DNA of 64,000 nt from Thioalkalivibrio versutus (GCF_001999325.1 NZ_MVAR01000012.1:47903-111902), one strand, 5' to 3'; shown: positions 8,166 to 19,182, counted from the first letter of the stretch. Numbers and translations are program-made. Notes: a model not told the origin generated them from the sequence alone.

Positions 8166-9530
8166 TCAGACAGACGGTTCCGGGGTCGGTTGCACCGGCC
8201 CGGGCGAGTCGGCGGCGGCGTGGATGTCCTTGCAGTCGGATTCGGCTCCAGCATCCAGGGTGCGCGAGACGACGCAGTCACGCCCCTCGCTCTTCGCCTG
8301 GTAGACGGCCTGGTCGGCGACCCGGAAGAGGTCGTTCATGTCCACCTCGCGACCGCAGGGACGACTGGTCACGCCGAAGCTGGCGGTAATGGTCAGTCCG
8401 GCGGGCTGGAGTTCGCGCAGTTGCTGGCGCAGCTCCTCGGCACGGGTATGGGCATCGAACAGGTCGCACTCGGGCAGGACCAGCAGGAATTCCTCGCCGC
8501 CGAAGCGCAGGGCGACATCGACCTCGCGCCCGGTGGTACGTAGCAACTCGCCCACACCAACCAGGACCTCGTCGCCCACCAGATGGCCGTGGCTGTCGTT
8601 GATCTGCTTGAAATGGTCGATATCCAGCAGGATCAGGCTGAGGGCCATGTCCTTCTGGTTGGCTTCGGTGAAGAAGCGTGCGGCGCATTCGGCCAGGACA
8701 TTGCGATTGCGCAGGCCGGTGAGGGGATCGATCATCGCCATGTCGTAGAGTTTCTGGCGCTGGCCTTGCACTTCCTCGAGCAGGCGCTTGTTCGCCAGGA
8801 GGTTGCCGATGCGGGCGCGGACCTCGTCTTCCAGCACCGGCTTGGTCACGAAGTCGTTGACCCCCAGGCGGAAGAGCTCGGCGCGTCGGTTCGGGTCGTC
8901 GAGGCCGGACATCGCGACGATCGGCAGGCTGGTCTTGTCGGGGAAGCGGTGGCGCAGGCGGCTGACCAACCCCATGCCGCTGATGTCGCCCTCGACCAGG
9001 ATATCGCTCAGGACCAGATCCCAGGTGGCCTCGTCGAAGGCATTCAGGGCGGCGGAGGCGCTCCGAAAGTGCGCTACTTCCAGACCCATGCCTTCGAGGA
9101 TGCGAGTCATCACCCGGGCGACGGTGGGGCTGTCCTCGACATACAGCACATGCCCCTCATGGGCGTGTTCCACCGGCCGGCCGTAGCGTGCGGCCTGGTG
9201 GAACAGGTCACGGATGTTGGTCTTGTCGTGGAGATCGGTGGCGCCGGCCTCGAAGGCCGCGCGGCGTATGTCGTGGTCCTGCTTGGTGGTCAGCAGGATC
9301 AGCGGCAGATCATGGCCGGCGGATTTGGCGCGTGCCTGGCGGCAGAACTCGATCCCGCTCATGTCGGGCAGGGTAATGGAGGCGCAGACCAGCTCGAGGT
9401 CGTCTTCCTCGATGCGGACGAGGCCCTCCGCACCACTTGCGGCCATGATCGGCTTGTGTCCGGCGGCCAGGACCATTCGGCTCCACAGCGCCCGGAATAC
9501 GCGGGAGTGGTCGACGACCAGGATCTTCAT
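8166..9530 (-). CDS. PleD-like response regulator: REC-REC-GGDEF
   Basis: Predicted 454 residues. The first receiver (about 1-120) starts MKILVVDHSR. Its expected phosphoacceptor region reads LVCASITLPDMSG, with S in place of the usual D, so it may not be phosphorylated. The second receiver (about 130-250) has VEDSPTVARVM and WDLVLSDILVEG, keeping the Asp, and a KP switch in VTKPVLEDEV. The GGDEF domain ends the protein with FGGEEFLLVLPE, an active cyclase loop. It is convergent with the lipoprotein and divergent from a second receiver gene. A phosphorelay-controlled c-di-GMP source is likely; its kinase is not in the window. Confidence 0.9.
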   Translation of the reverse strand: MKILVVDHSRVFRALWSRMVLAAGHKPIMAASGAEGLVRIEEDDLELVCASITLPDMSGIEFCRQARAKSAGHDLPLILLTTKQDHDIRRAAFEAGATDLHDKTNIRDLFHQAARYGRPVEHAHEGHVLYVEDSPTVARVMTRILEGMGLEVAHFRSASAALNAFDEATWDLVLSDILVEGDISGMGLVSRLRHRFPDKTSLPIVAMSGLDDPNRRAELFRLGVNDFVTKPVLEDEVRARIGNLLANKRLLEEVQGQRQKLYDMAMIDPLTGLRNRNVLAECAARFFTEANQKDMALSLILLDIDHFKQINDSHGHLVGDEVLVGVGELLRTTGREVDVALRFGGEEFLLVLPECDLFDAHTRAEELRQQLRELQPAGLTITASFGVTSRPCGREVDMNDLFRVADQAVYQAKSEGRDCVVSRTLDAGAESDCKDIHAAADSPGPVQPTPEPSV

Positions 9531-9772
9531 GGCGGGCCGTCCATTGGGCGGTCTCGCTGGGGCGCGGCCGTGCCCGGCGGCCGGAGCGTGTCTGCCGTCA
9601 TGCTGGGCCCTGACTCCATTCAGTGATCCGCAGGCAAATCCGGATAATGCGCGTCTTCGCACCGGGCTTCAAACGGGCCGTCAAGGCGCGCTGGACAGCG
9701 CGTGCGGGCACGGGAACAATGCGGTCATCTGGCGTGCGACGAAACACTACGCCCAGGGGAAAGGAGTCCGGC

Positions 9773-10261
9773 ATGAGCTACATGCAGCGAATGGGGAGTC
9801 TGCTGCGGTTCGGCAAGGCCGGCGAGCGGCGTACAAAGGCACGCCAGGAGGCCGCTCGCGGGCTGCGGGTGTTGGTGGTGGATGATTCGCGCACGGTGGT
9901 CGCGCTGCTCACCAGCATGCTCAAGCAGAACGAGCTGGAGCCGATTGGCGTCGGCGATGCCGAGGAGGCGCTGGCTTTGGCGCGCGAGAATCCACCGGAC
10001 CTGATCTTCCTGGATATCCTCCTGCCCGGGATGACCGGGTTTGCCATGCTGCGTCAACTGCGCCGGGACCCCGCCACCGCGAAGGTGCCGGTGATCATGA
10101 TCAGCGGCAACGAGGACGCGGTCGAGCAGTTCTTCCTCGATCGCATCGGCTCCGACGACTTCATGAAGAAACCCTTCGGCCGCGGAGAGGTGTTCACCCG
10201 CATCGAGCGCCTGGTGGCGAAGGGGCGTCTTCCGGCCCGCCCGACGCGCTTCTCCGGATAG
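9773..10261 (+). CDS. Single-domain response regulator
   Basis: Predicted 162 residues: a basic 30-residue tail, then one receiver domain. The acidic pocket is VVDDSRTVV, the phosphoacceptor sits in DLIFLDILLPG, and the conserved Lys in DDFMKKPFG. No output domain follows, as in CheY- or PilH-type proteins. The ATG is chosen because AAAGGAG precedes it and longer reading frames add a non-conserved stretch. It is divergent from the REC-REC-GGDEF gene, but no shared operator was seen. Confidence 0.88.
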   Translation: MSYMQRMGSLLRFGKAGERRTKARQEAARGLRVLVVDDSRTVVALLTSMLKQNELEPIGVGDAEEALALARENPPDLIFLDILLPGMTGFAMLRQLRRDPATAKVPVIMISGNEDAVEQFFLDRIGSDDFMKKPFGRGEVFTRIERLVAKGRLPARPTRFSG

Positions 10262-10285
10262 GAATCCCGGACCCGCACTCGCGGT

Positions 10286-11976
<1,691 letters not shown>

Positions 11977-11987
<11 letters not shown>

Positions 11988-12555
11988 CGGCAACCTCCAA
12001 GGACCCGTAGCGCCAGGCCTGCAGGCCGTCGGGCCAGCCGCCCGGCGCCAGCCCGGCCTTTTGCAGCAGGGCATCGAGGAAGGTCTCGGGGTCGGGCAGT
12101 TGTTCCCAGACCGCAGGGAGGAAGGTGGCGCGGCGCGCTCCGGCCTGAACGACCAGGCCGTCCCGGCCCGGTTGTAGCTGATCCAGCAGGCCCTTGCGGT
12201 GCGCGGCCTCCATGGGTCGCGACGCGGTCAGCAGCGTGACCGAGTAGGCGAGACCGGCCAGTTCCGACGTGCGCAGCGGCGGAAAGCGCGGGTCATTGAG
12301 CGCCGCCGCGCGAGCGTTGTGCAGGACGTCCGCGGCCAGGGGCTGGTGGGCCTCCAGCGTGCCGATGCAGCCGCGCAGGGTTTCCCCTTGCTTCAGGGTG
12401 ACGAAGCTGGCGCCGGGATCGGGTAGCGGGTCGGGCTCCTGTTCCAGTGCAATGGGGCGGGCGGGGGCATGGTGCGCGGCCCGCCGGATGGCATCCGCGG
12501 CCAGTTCCAGCAGGCGCTCGCGCGCCGGCGCGGGCAGGTCGATGGTGTGCGTCAT
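11977..12555 (-). CDS. amrA: AmmeMemoRadiSam system protein A (AMMECR1 domain)
   Basis: Predicted 192 residues. The AMMECR1 signature is clear: FVTLKQGETLRGCIGTLEA, then ALNDPRFPPL and ELAGLAYSVTLL. The biochemical function of the family is not settled. The ATG overlaps the stop of the MEMO gene in an ATGA arrangement, indicating coupled translation, and the 3' end overlaps the rhomboid start. With the MEMO gene and the divergent radical SAM gene it completes the three-part set that defines the system. Confidence 0.92.
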
Positions 12556-13352
12556 TGCAGCATCCAGGCGCCGTAGCCGACCACCTGGTCGCGCGGGCCG
12601 GCGGTGTCGCCGGAGTTGCGCTGGTCCAGTGTGGTGATGGTGAGACCGCGCTGCCGCGCGAGCCGCAACAAGCCCGCCAGCGGCCGGCAGCCGCAGGCCT
12701 GTTCCGGCCCCAGCGCGTGTTCGTCCAGCTGTTCGATGGCACGGGTGGTGGCCGTGTCCAGGCGGCACGCGGTGGCATAGTCGTGGAAGTGGGAGAGATC
12801 CGAACTCACGACGATCAGGGTCTCCGGGCCGCCCCACAGCCGTTCCAGCACGCTCGCGACCTGCTCGGACGAGGCATCCCCGACCACCAGCGGGACGAGT
12901 TCGAATGTCCCCAGTGCCACCTGCAGGAACGGCAGGTGGGCCTCCAGGCTGTGTTCCGGTCCGTGGGCGATGTCCAGTAACTGGACGCCGGGCAGGTCCG
13001 CGATGGCTTCCAGGGCTTTGTGGTCCACGGGGAGGTCTCCCAGCGGGCTGCGGTAGGCCGTTGCCGTAGTGGTCGCGATGCCGCGGAAGGGCACGCGATG
13101 CGACGGACCCAAGAGGATGACGCGCTGGATCTTCCCCGCCAGGGGGCGGATGTGCGCATAGACCGAGGCCGCCACCGGGCCGGAGTACGGGTAGCCGGCA
13201 TGCGGCGCGATCAGGGCCTTGGGCGGCGCCGCGTCCGCTACGAGTGGGACGGCATCGAGCAAGCGGGTGACCGTGGCGCGCAGCTCCTCGGGATCGGCAG
13301 GGTAGAACTGGCCCGCGATGGCGGGCTCGCGGATGCGGGGCTGTGCCGTCAT
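12552..13352 (-). CDS. amrB: AmmeMemoRadiSam system protein B (MEMO1 family)
   Basis: Predicted 266 residues, MEMO-like fold related to class III extradiol dioxygenases. Hallmarks are IAGQFYPADP near the N-terminus, PHAGYPYSGPVAASVY, ILLGPSH, EHSLEAHLPFLQ and SSDLSHFHDY; the conserved His residues that bind metal in the dioxygenase relatives are present. Reaction unknown. It heads the leftward operon MEMO, AMMECR1, rhomboid, and is divergent from the radical SAM member with an 85-base spacer that contains an inverted repeat. Confidence 0.93.
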   Translation of the reverse strand: MTAQPRIREPAIAGQFYPADPEELRATVTRLLDAVPLVADAAPPKALIAPHAGYPYSGPVAASVYAHIRPLAGKIQRVILLGPSHRVPFRGIATTTATAYRSPLGDLPVDHKALEAIADLPGVQLLDIAHGPEHSLEAHLPFLQVALGTFELVPLVVGDASSEQVASVLERLWGGPETLIVVSSDLSHFHDYATACRLDTATTRAIEQLDEHALGPEQACGCRPLAGLLRLARQRGLTITTLDQRNSGDTAGPRDQVVGYGAWMLQ

Positions 13353-13379
13353 TGGGGGGCTCCATCAAACATTATGTTG

Positions 13380-13410
13380 TTGAATATTGGGATTGTGTCC
13401 TCATATTCAA
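13380..13410. promoter_or_regulatory. Inverted repeat between divergent AmmeMemo and radical SAM genes
   Basis: TTGAATAT (13380-13387) and ATATTCAA (13403-13410) form perfect eight-base arms with a 15-base spacer, in the 85-base gap that serves both transcription directions. The stretch is AT-rich compared with its surroundings. An operator for a shared regulator is plausible; the regulator is unknown. Confidence 0.5.
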
Positions 13411-13437
13411 GACCATGAATCACGGTCTGGACTGGAT

Positions 13438-14544
13438 ATGAACGACATCCCCGAACACGACGCATTCACCGTCGCCACGCGCTACTGGCATGCCCTGGAG
13501 GATGGCCGCGTACAGTGCGATCTGTGCCCGCGCTACTGCAAGCTGAAGCCCGGACAGCGCGGCGCATGCTTTGTGCGCGCCAATCTCGACGATGCCGTGG
13601 TGCTGACCAGCTATGGGCGTTCCTCCGGCTACTGCGTGGATCCGATCGAGAAGAAGCCGCTCAATCACTTCCTCCCGGGCAGTCCGGTGTTGTCGTTCGG
13701 CACGGCCGGCTGCAACCTGGCCTGCAAGTTCTGCCAGAACTGGGACATCAGCAAGTCGCGCGAGATCGACACGCTGGCCGATCGCGCCGATCCCGAGACC
13801 ATTGCACGTGCCGCCGAGGCGCTGGACTGTCGCGCGGTGGCCTTTACCTACAACGACCCGGTGATCTTCCACGAGTACGCCATCGACGTGGCGGCGGCCT
13901 GCCGCGCCCGGGATATCCGCACGGTGGCCGTGACGGCCGGTTACATCACCGAGCAGGCGCGCGGCGAATTCTTTGCCGCCATGGATGCGGCGAACGTGGA
14001 CCTGAAGGCATTTACCGAGCGCTTCTATCACAAGCTGACCGGGGCCCATCTGCAGCCAGTACTCGACACCCTGGAATGGCTGGTGCACGAGACCGATACC
14101 TGGGTCGAGATCACCACGCTGCTGATCCCGGGGGAGAACGACAGCGATGCGGAGATCACCTCCATGGCGCAATGGGTCCGGGAGCATCTGGGGCCGGATG
14201 TGCCGCTGCATTTCACCGCCTTCCATCCGGATTTCAAGATGACCGAACACCCGCGCACGCCGATCGATACGCTGCAGCGGGCGCGGCGCATCGCTCGCGA
14301 GCAGGGTCTCCATCACGTGTATACCGGCAATGTGCATGACACGGAGGGCCAGAGCACCTGGTGTGCGGGCTGCGGGCAACGCGTGATTGGCCGCGACGGG
14401 TACGAACTCTCGGACTGGAAACTGACCGCCGATGGTTGCTGCAACGCCTGCGGGGCATCGGTGCCCGGGGTGTTCGAGGCGCGCCCCGGCAACTGGGGCG
14501 CGCGGCGTCAGCCGGTGCGGCTAGCCGATTTTCGGGGGGTCTGA
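13438..14544 (+). CDS. amrS: AmmeMemoRadiSam system radical SAM protein
   Basis: Predicted 368 residues. The radical SAM cluster motif is CNLACKFCQNW (CxxxCxxC), preceded by LSFGTAGC. An N-terminal CDLCPRYCKL and a C-terminal zinc-ribbon-like part (CAGCGQRVIG, then CCNACGA) are as seen in AmrS proteins. It should form a 5'-deoxyadenosyl radical, but the substrate is unknown. The ATG giving MNDIPEHDAF is used; an upstream in-frame start adds a poor 17-residue stretch. It is divergent from the MEMO and AMMECR1 genes. Confidence 0.92.
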   Translation: MNDIPEHDAFTVATRYWHALEDGRVQCDLCPRYCKLKPGQRGACFVRANLDDAVVLTSYGRSSGYCVDPIEKKPLNHFLPGSPVLSFGTAGCNLACKFCQNWDISKSREIDTLADRADPETIARAAEALDCRAVAFTYNDPVIFHEYAIDVAAACRARDIRTVAVTAGYITEQARGEFFAAMDAANVDLKAFTERFYHKLTGAHLQPVLDTLEWLVHETDTWVEITTLLIPGENDSDAEITSMAQWVREHLGPDVPLHFTAFHPDFKMTEHPRTPIDTLQRARRIAREQGLHHVYTGNVHDTEGQSTWCAGCGQRVIGRDGYELSDWKLTADGCCNACGASVPGVFEARPGNWGARRQPVRLADFRGV

Positions 14545-14553
14545 TTCGCAGGG

Positions 14554-14582
14554 CTTGAAAAGTCCCTCTCCGCGACCTAGTT
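14554..14582 (+). promoter_or_regulatory. Candidate heat-shock (sigma-32) promoter
   Basis: CTTGAAA at 14554-14560 matches the sigma-32 -35 element. After 15 bases comes CCTAGTT, a weak match to the CCCCATNT -10 element. It lies 38 bases upstream of the hsp20 start, in the right orientation. The -35 match is exact and the -10 match only partial. Confidence 0.5.
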
Positions 14583-14619
14583 AACTCGGTAGACAGGATT
14601 TGCAACGGAGGTGATCACC

Positions 14620-15144
14620 ATGGACCTGCAAAAGCTCAAGCCGTGGAACTGGTTCAAGCGCGAGGAGACCGCGAGCACGGAGGTCGTGCCGGCTCGGCGC
14701 GAGGGCGGCGACCCCTTGATGCGCATGCACCGCGAGATGGACCGGATGTTCGAGGATTTCTTTGGCTCGACCCTCGGGATGCGTGGGGGTGATGCCGCCG
14801 CCTCGATGCTGCTCAAGCCCAGTGTGGATATCGCGGAGAGCCGCGAGGCCTACCGGATCAGCGTCGAGGTGCCGGGGATCGAGGAGGACGCGATCGACCT
14901 GACGGTGGATGGCGACGACCTGATCATCTCCGGCGAGAAGCGCCAGGAGACCGAGGAAGACGACGCGGGCTACCATCGGGTGGAGCGGGCCTACGGACAG
15001 TTTCGCCGTATCCTCAGCCTGCCCGGGGACGCCGATATCGATGCCATCCAGGCGCGGTTCAAGAACGGTGTTCTGAAGATCGACATCCCCCGGCGCAAGG
15101 ACGACGCCCGGCCGGGCGTGCGCCGGATCGAGATCGGCTCCTGA
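14620..15144 (+). CDS. Small heat-shock protein, Hsp20/alpha-crystallin family
   Basis: ATP-independent holdase chaperone of 174 residues. An N-terminal arm with MRMHREMDRMFEDFF leads into the alpha-crystallin domain (about 65-160): VDIAESREAYRISVEVPGI, DDLIISGEKRQE, and the closing FKNGVLKIDIPR with the A-x-x-NGVL signature. The ATG is chosen because GGAGG lies seven bases upstream; a GTG three codons earlier overlaps that site. A probable heat-shock promoter precedes it. Confidence 0.93.
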   Translation: MDLQKLKPWNWFKREETASTEVVPARREGGDPLMRMHREMDRMFEDFFGSTLGMRGGDAAASMLLKPSVDIAESREAYRISVEVPGIEEDAIDLTVDGDDLIISGEKRQETEEDDAGYHRVERAYGQFRRILSLPGDADIDAIQARFKNGVLKIDIPRRKDDARPGVRRIEIGS

Positions 15145-15221
15145 GGGGGCATCACACGGCGGCATGCCGTGCGGCGAATGATCGCCGGGCCCGCCCGACG
15201 ACAAGGATGTGAGCCCAGCGA

Positions 15222-16240
15222 ATGACACGACGGATCGTGATCTGTGCGGACGGAACTTGGAATCGCCCGGAGGAGGACGTCGAGTCGGACGTGCCGACGA
15301 ATGTCCGGCCATTGCGCCCGCCGATGCCATGGGCGACCCGCAGCAGGTCTACTACGACTGGGGCGTGGGGGCGTACTACGCAAAGATCTCGGGTGGCGTT
15401 ACCGGGCGTGGCATCCACAAGAATATCCAGGATGCCTATCGCTACATCGTGCAGAACTACGCCCCCGGCAGCGAGATATTCCTGTTCGGTTTCAGCCGCG
15501 GGGCGTACACCGTTCGCAGCCTGTGCGGCTTGATCAACAACTGCGGGGTCCTGAAGCGCCCGGATGCACGGTTGATCGAGCAGGCCTTTCGGCACTACAA
15601 GAACAGCGGCGCCAGCCATGCGCCCGAGGGCGAAGCCTCGCGTACCTTTCGCGCGAAACATGCACATCCCTCGCGGGAGATCCGCTTTGTTGGTGTCTGG
15701 GATACGGTCGGCGCGTTGGGAATCCCGTTCTCTCTGCTGGGAATGTTCGATCGTACGGACGAGTTCTACGACACCAAGCTGGGGCCCAACGTGCGCATCG
15801 CCCGCCATGCCATGGCGATCGACGAGACACGAGCCGACTTTGAGCCCACCCTGTGGGATCCGCGCCCGGGGCTGGACCTGAAACAGCTGTGGTTCAGTGG
15901 CGTGCATGCCGACGTGGGCGGCGGCTACGCCCCGGATGCCGTGGGGCGTCTCGCGTCAGAGGCCCCGCTGGCGTGGATGATCGAGCAAGCCCGGATGGCC
16001 GGACTGCAAGTGGAGGGGTATCTGCCGGATAACCTGCGCCCCGACCCGCTGGCGTCGCTGCACCGCTCGCGGCGGCACATCTATCGCCTGCGACGGCGCT
16101 ATCGGCGTCCGTTGTACCAGTCGGGTCACCCGACCGAGGTGCATCCGAGTGCCCTGGAACGCTATCGGAAGGATGTCGCCTACCAGCCCGAGAACCTGCG
16201 CGCGTTTCTGGACGAATGGGGCTGGCCGGACGCCGACTGA
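15222..16240 (+). pseudogene. DUF2235 alpha/beta-hydrolase gene, frameshifted
   Basis: The conserved N-terminal strand of DUF2235, MTRRIVICADGTWNRPEE, is read from 15222, but the matching body (MGDPQQVYYDWGVGAYY, then the nucleophile elbow FLFGFSRGAYTVRSL) is in another frame. The switch falls near 15305-15308, between PTNV and AIAP. From memory of the family, about five residues (LxLAR) are missing there, equal to a net loss of about 13 bases. The rest runs open to the stop at 16240. DUF2235 includes type VI secretion phospholipases (Tle), but no secretion genes are nearby. It is a recent pseudogene or a sequencing error; a product starting at the internal ATG near 15329 would lack the first strand. 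Confidence 0.7.
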
Positions 16241-16322
16241 ATTCCCCCGGATGGAGTAAACGCTCGCGTTGGGAGGCCGGGTCTCCGTTATCCTGTAGGA
16301 ATAGCAGACGGAGATTCCCTCA

Positions 16323-16703
16323 ATGCAGCCATTTCCCTCGAAGAACGTGTTTGGCGGGGCCCTGGAGCCCTGCAGTCGCGGACCGGTCACTGGTTTTTAT
16401 CGCGACGGCCGTTGTGCCACCGGCTACGACGACCAGGGCATGCATACCGTGTGCGCCGAGCTCACCCGCGAGTTTCTCGATTTCTCCCTGGCACGGGGGA
16501 ATGATCTGATCACGCCGGTTCCGGAATTCGGCTTCCCCGGCCTGGAGGCCGGGGATCGCTGGTGCCTGTGCGCCGCGCGCTGGCTGGAGGCCTACCGGGC
16601 GGGGGCGGCGCCCGGGGTCTTCCTGCGCGCGACGCACGAGGAGACCCTGGCGGTGATCCCGCTGGACATCCTCAAGGAACACGCGCGCGACCCAGCTGAT
16701 TGA
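16323..16703 (+). CDS. DUF2237 family protein
   Basis: Predicted 126 residues. The family pattern is clear: NVFGGALEPCSRGPVTGFYR, then HTVCAELTREFLDFS, then GNDLITPVPEFGFPGLEAGD followed by RWCLCAARWLEA. Four cysteines are conserved, in keeping with the family, but no catalytic role has been assigned to it as far as I know. The ATG at 16323 starts the conserved block almost at once. It stands alone between the broken DUF2235 gene and the signalling cluster. Confidence 0.88.
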   Translation: MQPFPSKNVFGGALEPCSRGPVTGFYRDGRCATGYDDQGMHTVCAELTREFLDFSLARGNDLITPVPEFGFPGLEAGDRWCLCAARWLEAYRAGAAPGVFLRATHEETLAVIPLDILKEHARDPAD

Positions 16704-16709
16704 GATGGA

Positions 16710-16756
16710 GGCCCTCCTCGGAGGGTCGGTGGGGGGCCGGGGTGGGCCCCGTTGAA
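16710..16756 (+). terminator. Tandem GC-rich hairpins after DUF2237
   Basis: CCCTCC-TC-GGAGGG is followed directly by a second stem, GGGGCC and GGGCCCC with a short loop. No clear T run follows, so factor-independent termination is uncertain. The hairpins separate the DUF2237 gene from the signalling operon that starts 90 bases on. Confidence 0.4.
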
Positions 16757-16845
16757 TACAGGGAGAAGACGGATGGATCCGTACATGGTGGGGCTGACAA
16801 TCGTTCGGGTCGATAACGTGGGCATGGGGAATCGGGGGGTGGCCG

Positions 16846-19182
16846 ATGGTTGACCGCATGGCGGTGCCCGAGATCGAACGCTTCCGGATCACGCGGACGC
16901 TGGGTACGAGTGCCCGCGACGGGCTCTATGTCGCGCACGACCCGCTGCTGGATCGGCAGGTCGCGATTCGAACGCTGACCAACGTCGCGGCGGACGCTTC
17001 GACCCGCCAGGCATTGCTTGAAGATGCCCGCCGGTTAAGCCGCTTTCGACACCCGAACATCGCTCCAATCTTCGAGGCGGGGGACTACGCCGAGGGCGTC
17101 TACCTGGTGTTCGAGTACGTCGAGGGCGAGACCCTGGAGCAAATCCTGGCGCGCGGACCCTTGCCGATCGATCGCGCCCTGGCCCTGATGCGCGAGCTGC
17201 TGGATGCGGCGGCGGCGGCGCACGAGCAGGGCATCCTGCACGGGGCCTTGCAGCCGGCGAACGTGACCGTAAACCCCGAGGGGCATGCGCGCATCACCGG
17301 GCTGGGCATGGCGTTGCCCGACGTGGCCGCGCGCGGCGAGAGCCACCTGCCGGATACACCCTACTATCTGGCGCCGGAACGGCTGGCAAACGAGGCCGCG
17401 ACCGAAGGGTCCGACGTGTTCTCCCTGGGGGCCTTGTTCTTCGAGATGCTGACGGGCGAGCGCGCGTTTGCCGGTGATACCCCCGCGGCGATCCGGCAGG
17501 CGATGCAGGCGGGGGCGCTGGAGCCACCCTCCGGTCGCACCGGCAATGGCGACGAACGCTTCGACGCCCTGGTACTTCGGGCCACCCGCCCGGATCCCGC
17601 CGAGCGTTTTGCATCGGCCCGCGAGTTTCGCGAGGCGCTGGTGGTGGCCGTCGAGGGCGAAAGCCAGACGGGCGACGGATCGCAGGACTTCATCCTGCGG
17701 CGGATCCGACGCAAGCCTGATTTCCCCGGCATCTCCAGCCATATCCGCGAGATTACCCAGTGTTCCGACGACACCATGAAGCGCTCGGTGGCCGAGCTGT
17801 CGAATGCCGTGCTAAAGGACTACGCCACCACGCAGAAGCTGCTTCGGCTGGCGAACTCCCCCTTTTACAGCAACTTTGGCGGCAATATCCGCACCGTTTC
17901 GCGCGCGATCGTGCTGCTGGGCTTCGAGCAGGTGCGCACGGCGGCGCTCGGGCTGGTGCTGTTCGAAAACCTCAAGGGCGGACGTCATTCCGGACGCCTG
18001 ATGGAGGCGCTGGTCGGCACCCTGTTCAGCGCCATGCTGGCGCGCGACCTGGCGGAACAGGTCGGCGGGGTGGAGAGCGAGCAGGCCTTTGTCTGCGCTC
18101 TGTTCCACGATATCGGCCGCATGCTGGTGTTGTACTACCTGCCGGAGGAGGCGGACGAAATCCGCATTCGTGTGGGTCAGGGTACGAGCGAGGGCAGTGC
18201 CGCCCGTCAGGTCCTCGGTATCTCCTACGAGGCCCTGGCGCGCAGCGTGCTGGAGGACTGGAACTTCCCGCGCGAGATCGTTACGTCGGTGGAACGGGCT
18301 CCCTCGGGCACGCTGCCGGCAGCGCGGGATGCCGACCAGCGCCTGCACCGCATCGTCACCCTGGCGTCGGAGATGGGGCAATGCATTACCCAGGCGGATC
18401 GCGACCAGCAGGGCGCCTTGCTCACCGATCTGCGCAGGCGCTACGAACGTGCCCTGGGCGTGGATGCCCGCGGCATGCAGCGGGCCATCAAGTCCGGGCG
18501 CGAGCACATGGATCACTTCCTGACGGTGGTCAAGCTGCCGCCGGAGGGCCGCGAGCCGCTGAACCGGCTGAAGGCGAATCTGGGTGTGCAGATCGATGAC
18601 AGCGACGCGGCGGATATCGAGCCCGCGGGGGGGAGCGGCGAAGCGGCGGCAGCCGCAACTGCCGATCCCGACGCACAGGCCGCGGCACTGATGGAGACCC
18701 TGACCGACATGCTGGACAGCATGGTGGGCGAGTTCGAGCTGAACACCTTGATGCAGACAACGCTCGAGACCCTGTACCAGACCCTCGGTCTGCGCCGGGT
18801 AATGCTGATGCTCGCCGATCGCGAGCATCGGGTGCTGGTGGCGCATACCGCCTTCGGAAAGGATGCCGAGACGCTGTCCGGACGGCTGCGACTCACGCTT
18901 GCGGGCAAGGGCGACATTCTGTCGCTGGCCCTGGAACAGAAGAAGGACCTGGTCATCACCGACAGCCACGAGGCCTCGATCAGCCGTTATATCCCCGACG
19001 AGTTCCGCCAGGCTCTGGATGCGCGCAGTTTTCTGCTGCTGCCGCTGGCGGTGCGTGATCGTTGTATCGGGCTGCTGTATCTGGAATTGCCGGCCGGCGC
19101 CGCCGTGGAACCGACGGTCCTGCGGGCCCTGAAAGCGGTGCGCAATCAGATGGCTCTGGCCATTCGGCAGGCGCGCGACTGA
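16846..19182 (+). CDS. Pseudokinase-HDOD-GAF signalling protein
   Basis: Predicted 778 residues. A Hanks-type kinase fold (about 10-270) keeps the overall pattern and YLAPERL, but the key residues are gone: the VAIK Lys is Arg (VAIR, residue 42), HRD is HGA (132-134) in HGALQPANV, and DFG is replaced by GLG (152-154). It should not phosphorylate and may bind a ligand or partner. An HDOD domain follows (about 293-500, with DYATTQKLLRLANSPFY and ALFHDIGRML), then an acidic linker and a GAF domain (about 620-778). HDOD proteins act in c-di-GMP and motility signalling. It heads a run of three signalling genes. Confidence 0.88.
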   Translation: MVDRMAVPEIERFRITRTLGTSARDGLYVAHDPLLDRQVAIRTLTNVAADASTRQALLEDARRLSRFRHPNIAPIFEAGDYAEGVYLVFEYVEGETLEQILARGPLPIDRALALMRELLDAAAAAHEQGILHGALQPANVTVNPEGHARITGLGMALPDVAARGESHLPDTPYYLAPERLANEAATEGSDVFSLGALFFEMLTGERAFAGDTPAAIRQAMQAGALEPPSGRTGNGDERFDALVLRATRPDPAERFASAREFREALVVAVEGESQTGDGSQDFILRRIRRKPDFPGISSHIREITQCSDDTMKRSVAELSNAVLKDYATTQKLLRLANSPFYSNFGGNIRTVSRAIVLLGFEQVRTAALGLVLFENLKGGRHSGRLMEALVGTLFSAMLARDLAEQVGGVESEQAFVCALFHDIGRMLVLYYLPEEADEIRIRVGQGTSEGSAARQVLGISYEALARSVLEDWNFPREIVTSVERAPSGTLPAARDADQRLHRIVTLASEMGQCITQADRDQQGALLTDLRRRYERALGVDARGMQRAIKSGREHMDHFLTVVKLPPEGREPLNRLKANLGVQIDDSDAADIEPAGGSGEAAAAATADPDAQAAALMETLTDMLDSMVGEFELNTLMQTTLETLYQTLGLRRVMLMLADREHRVLVAHTAFGKDAETLSGRLRLTLAGKGDILSLALEQKKDLVITDSHEASISRYIPDEFRQALDARSFLLLPLAVRDRCIGLLYLELPAGAAVEPTVLRALKAVRNQMALAIRQARD

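Noticed and set aside
14605-14622. GTG at 14611 as the hsp20 start
   Set aside because: It overlaps the GGAGG site that is well placed for the ATG at 14620.
15209-16240. An intact DUF2235 gene starting at 15209
   Set aside because: The first 40 residues in that frame do not match the family, while the conserved DGTWN strand is in the other frame from 15222.
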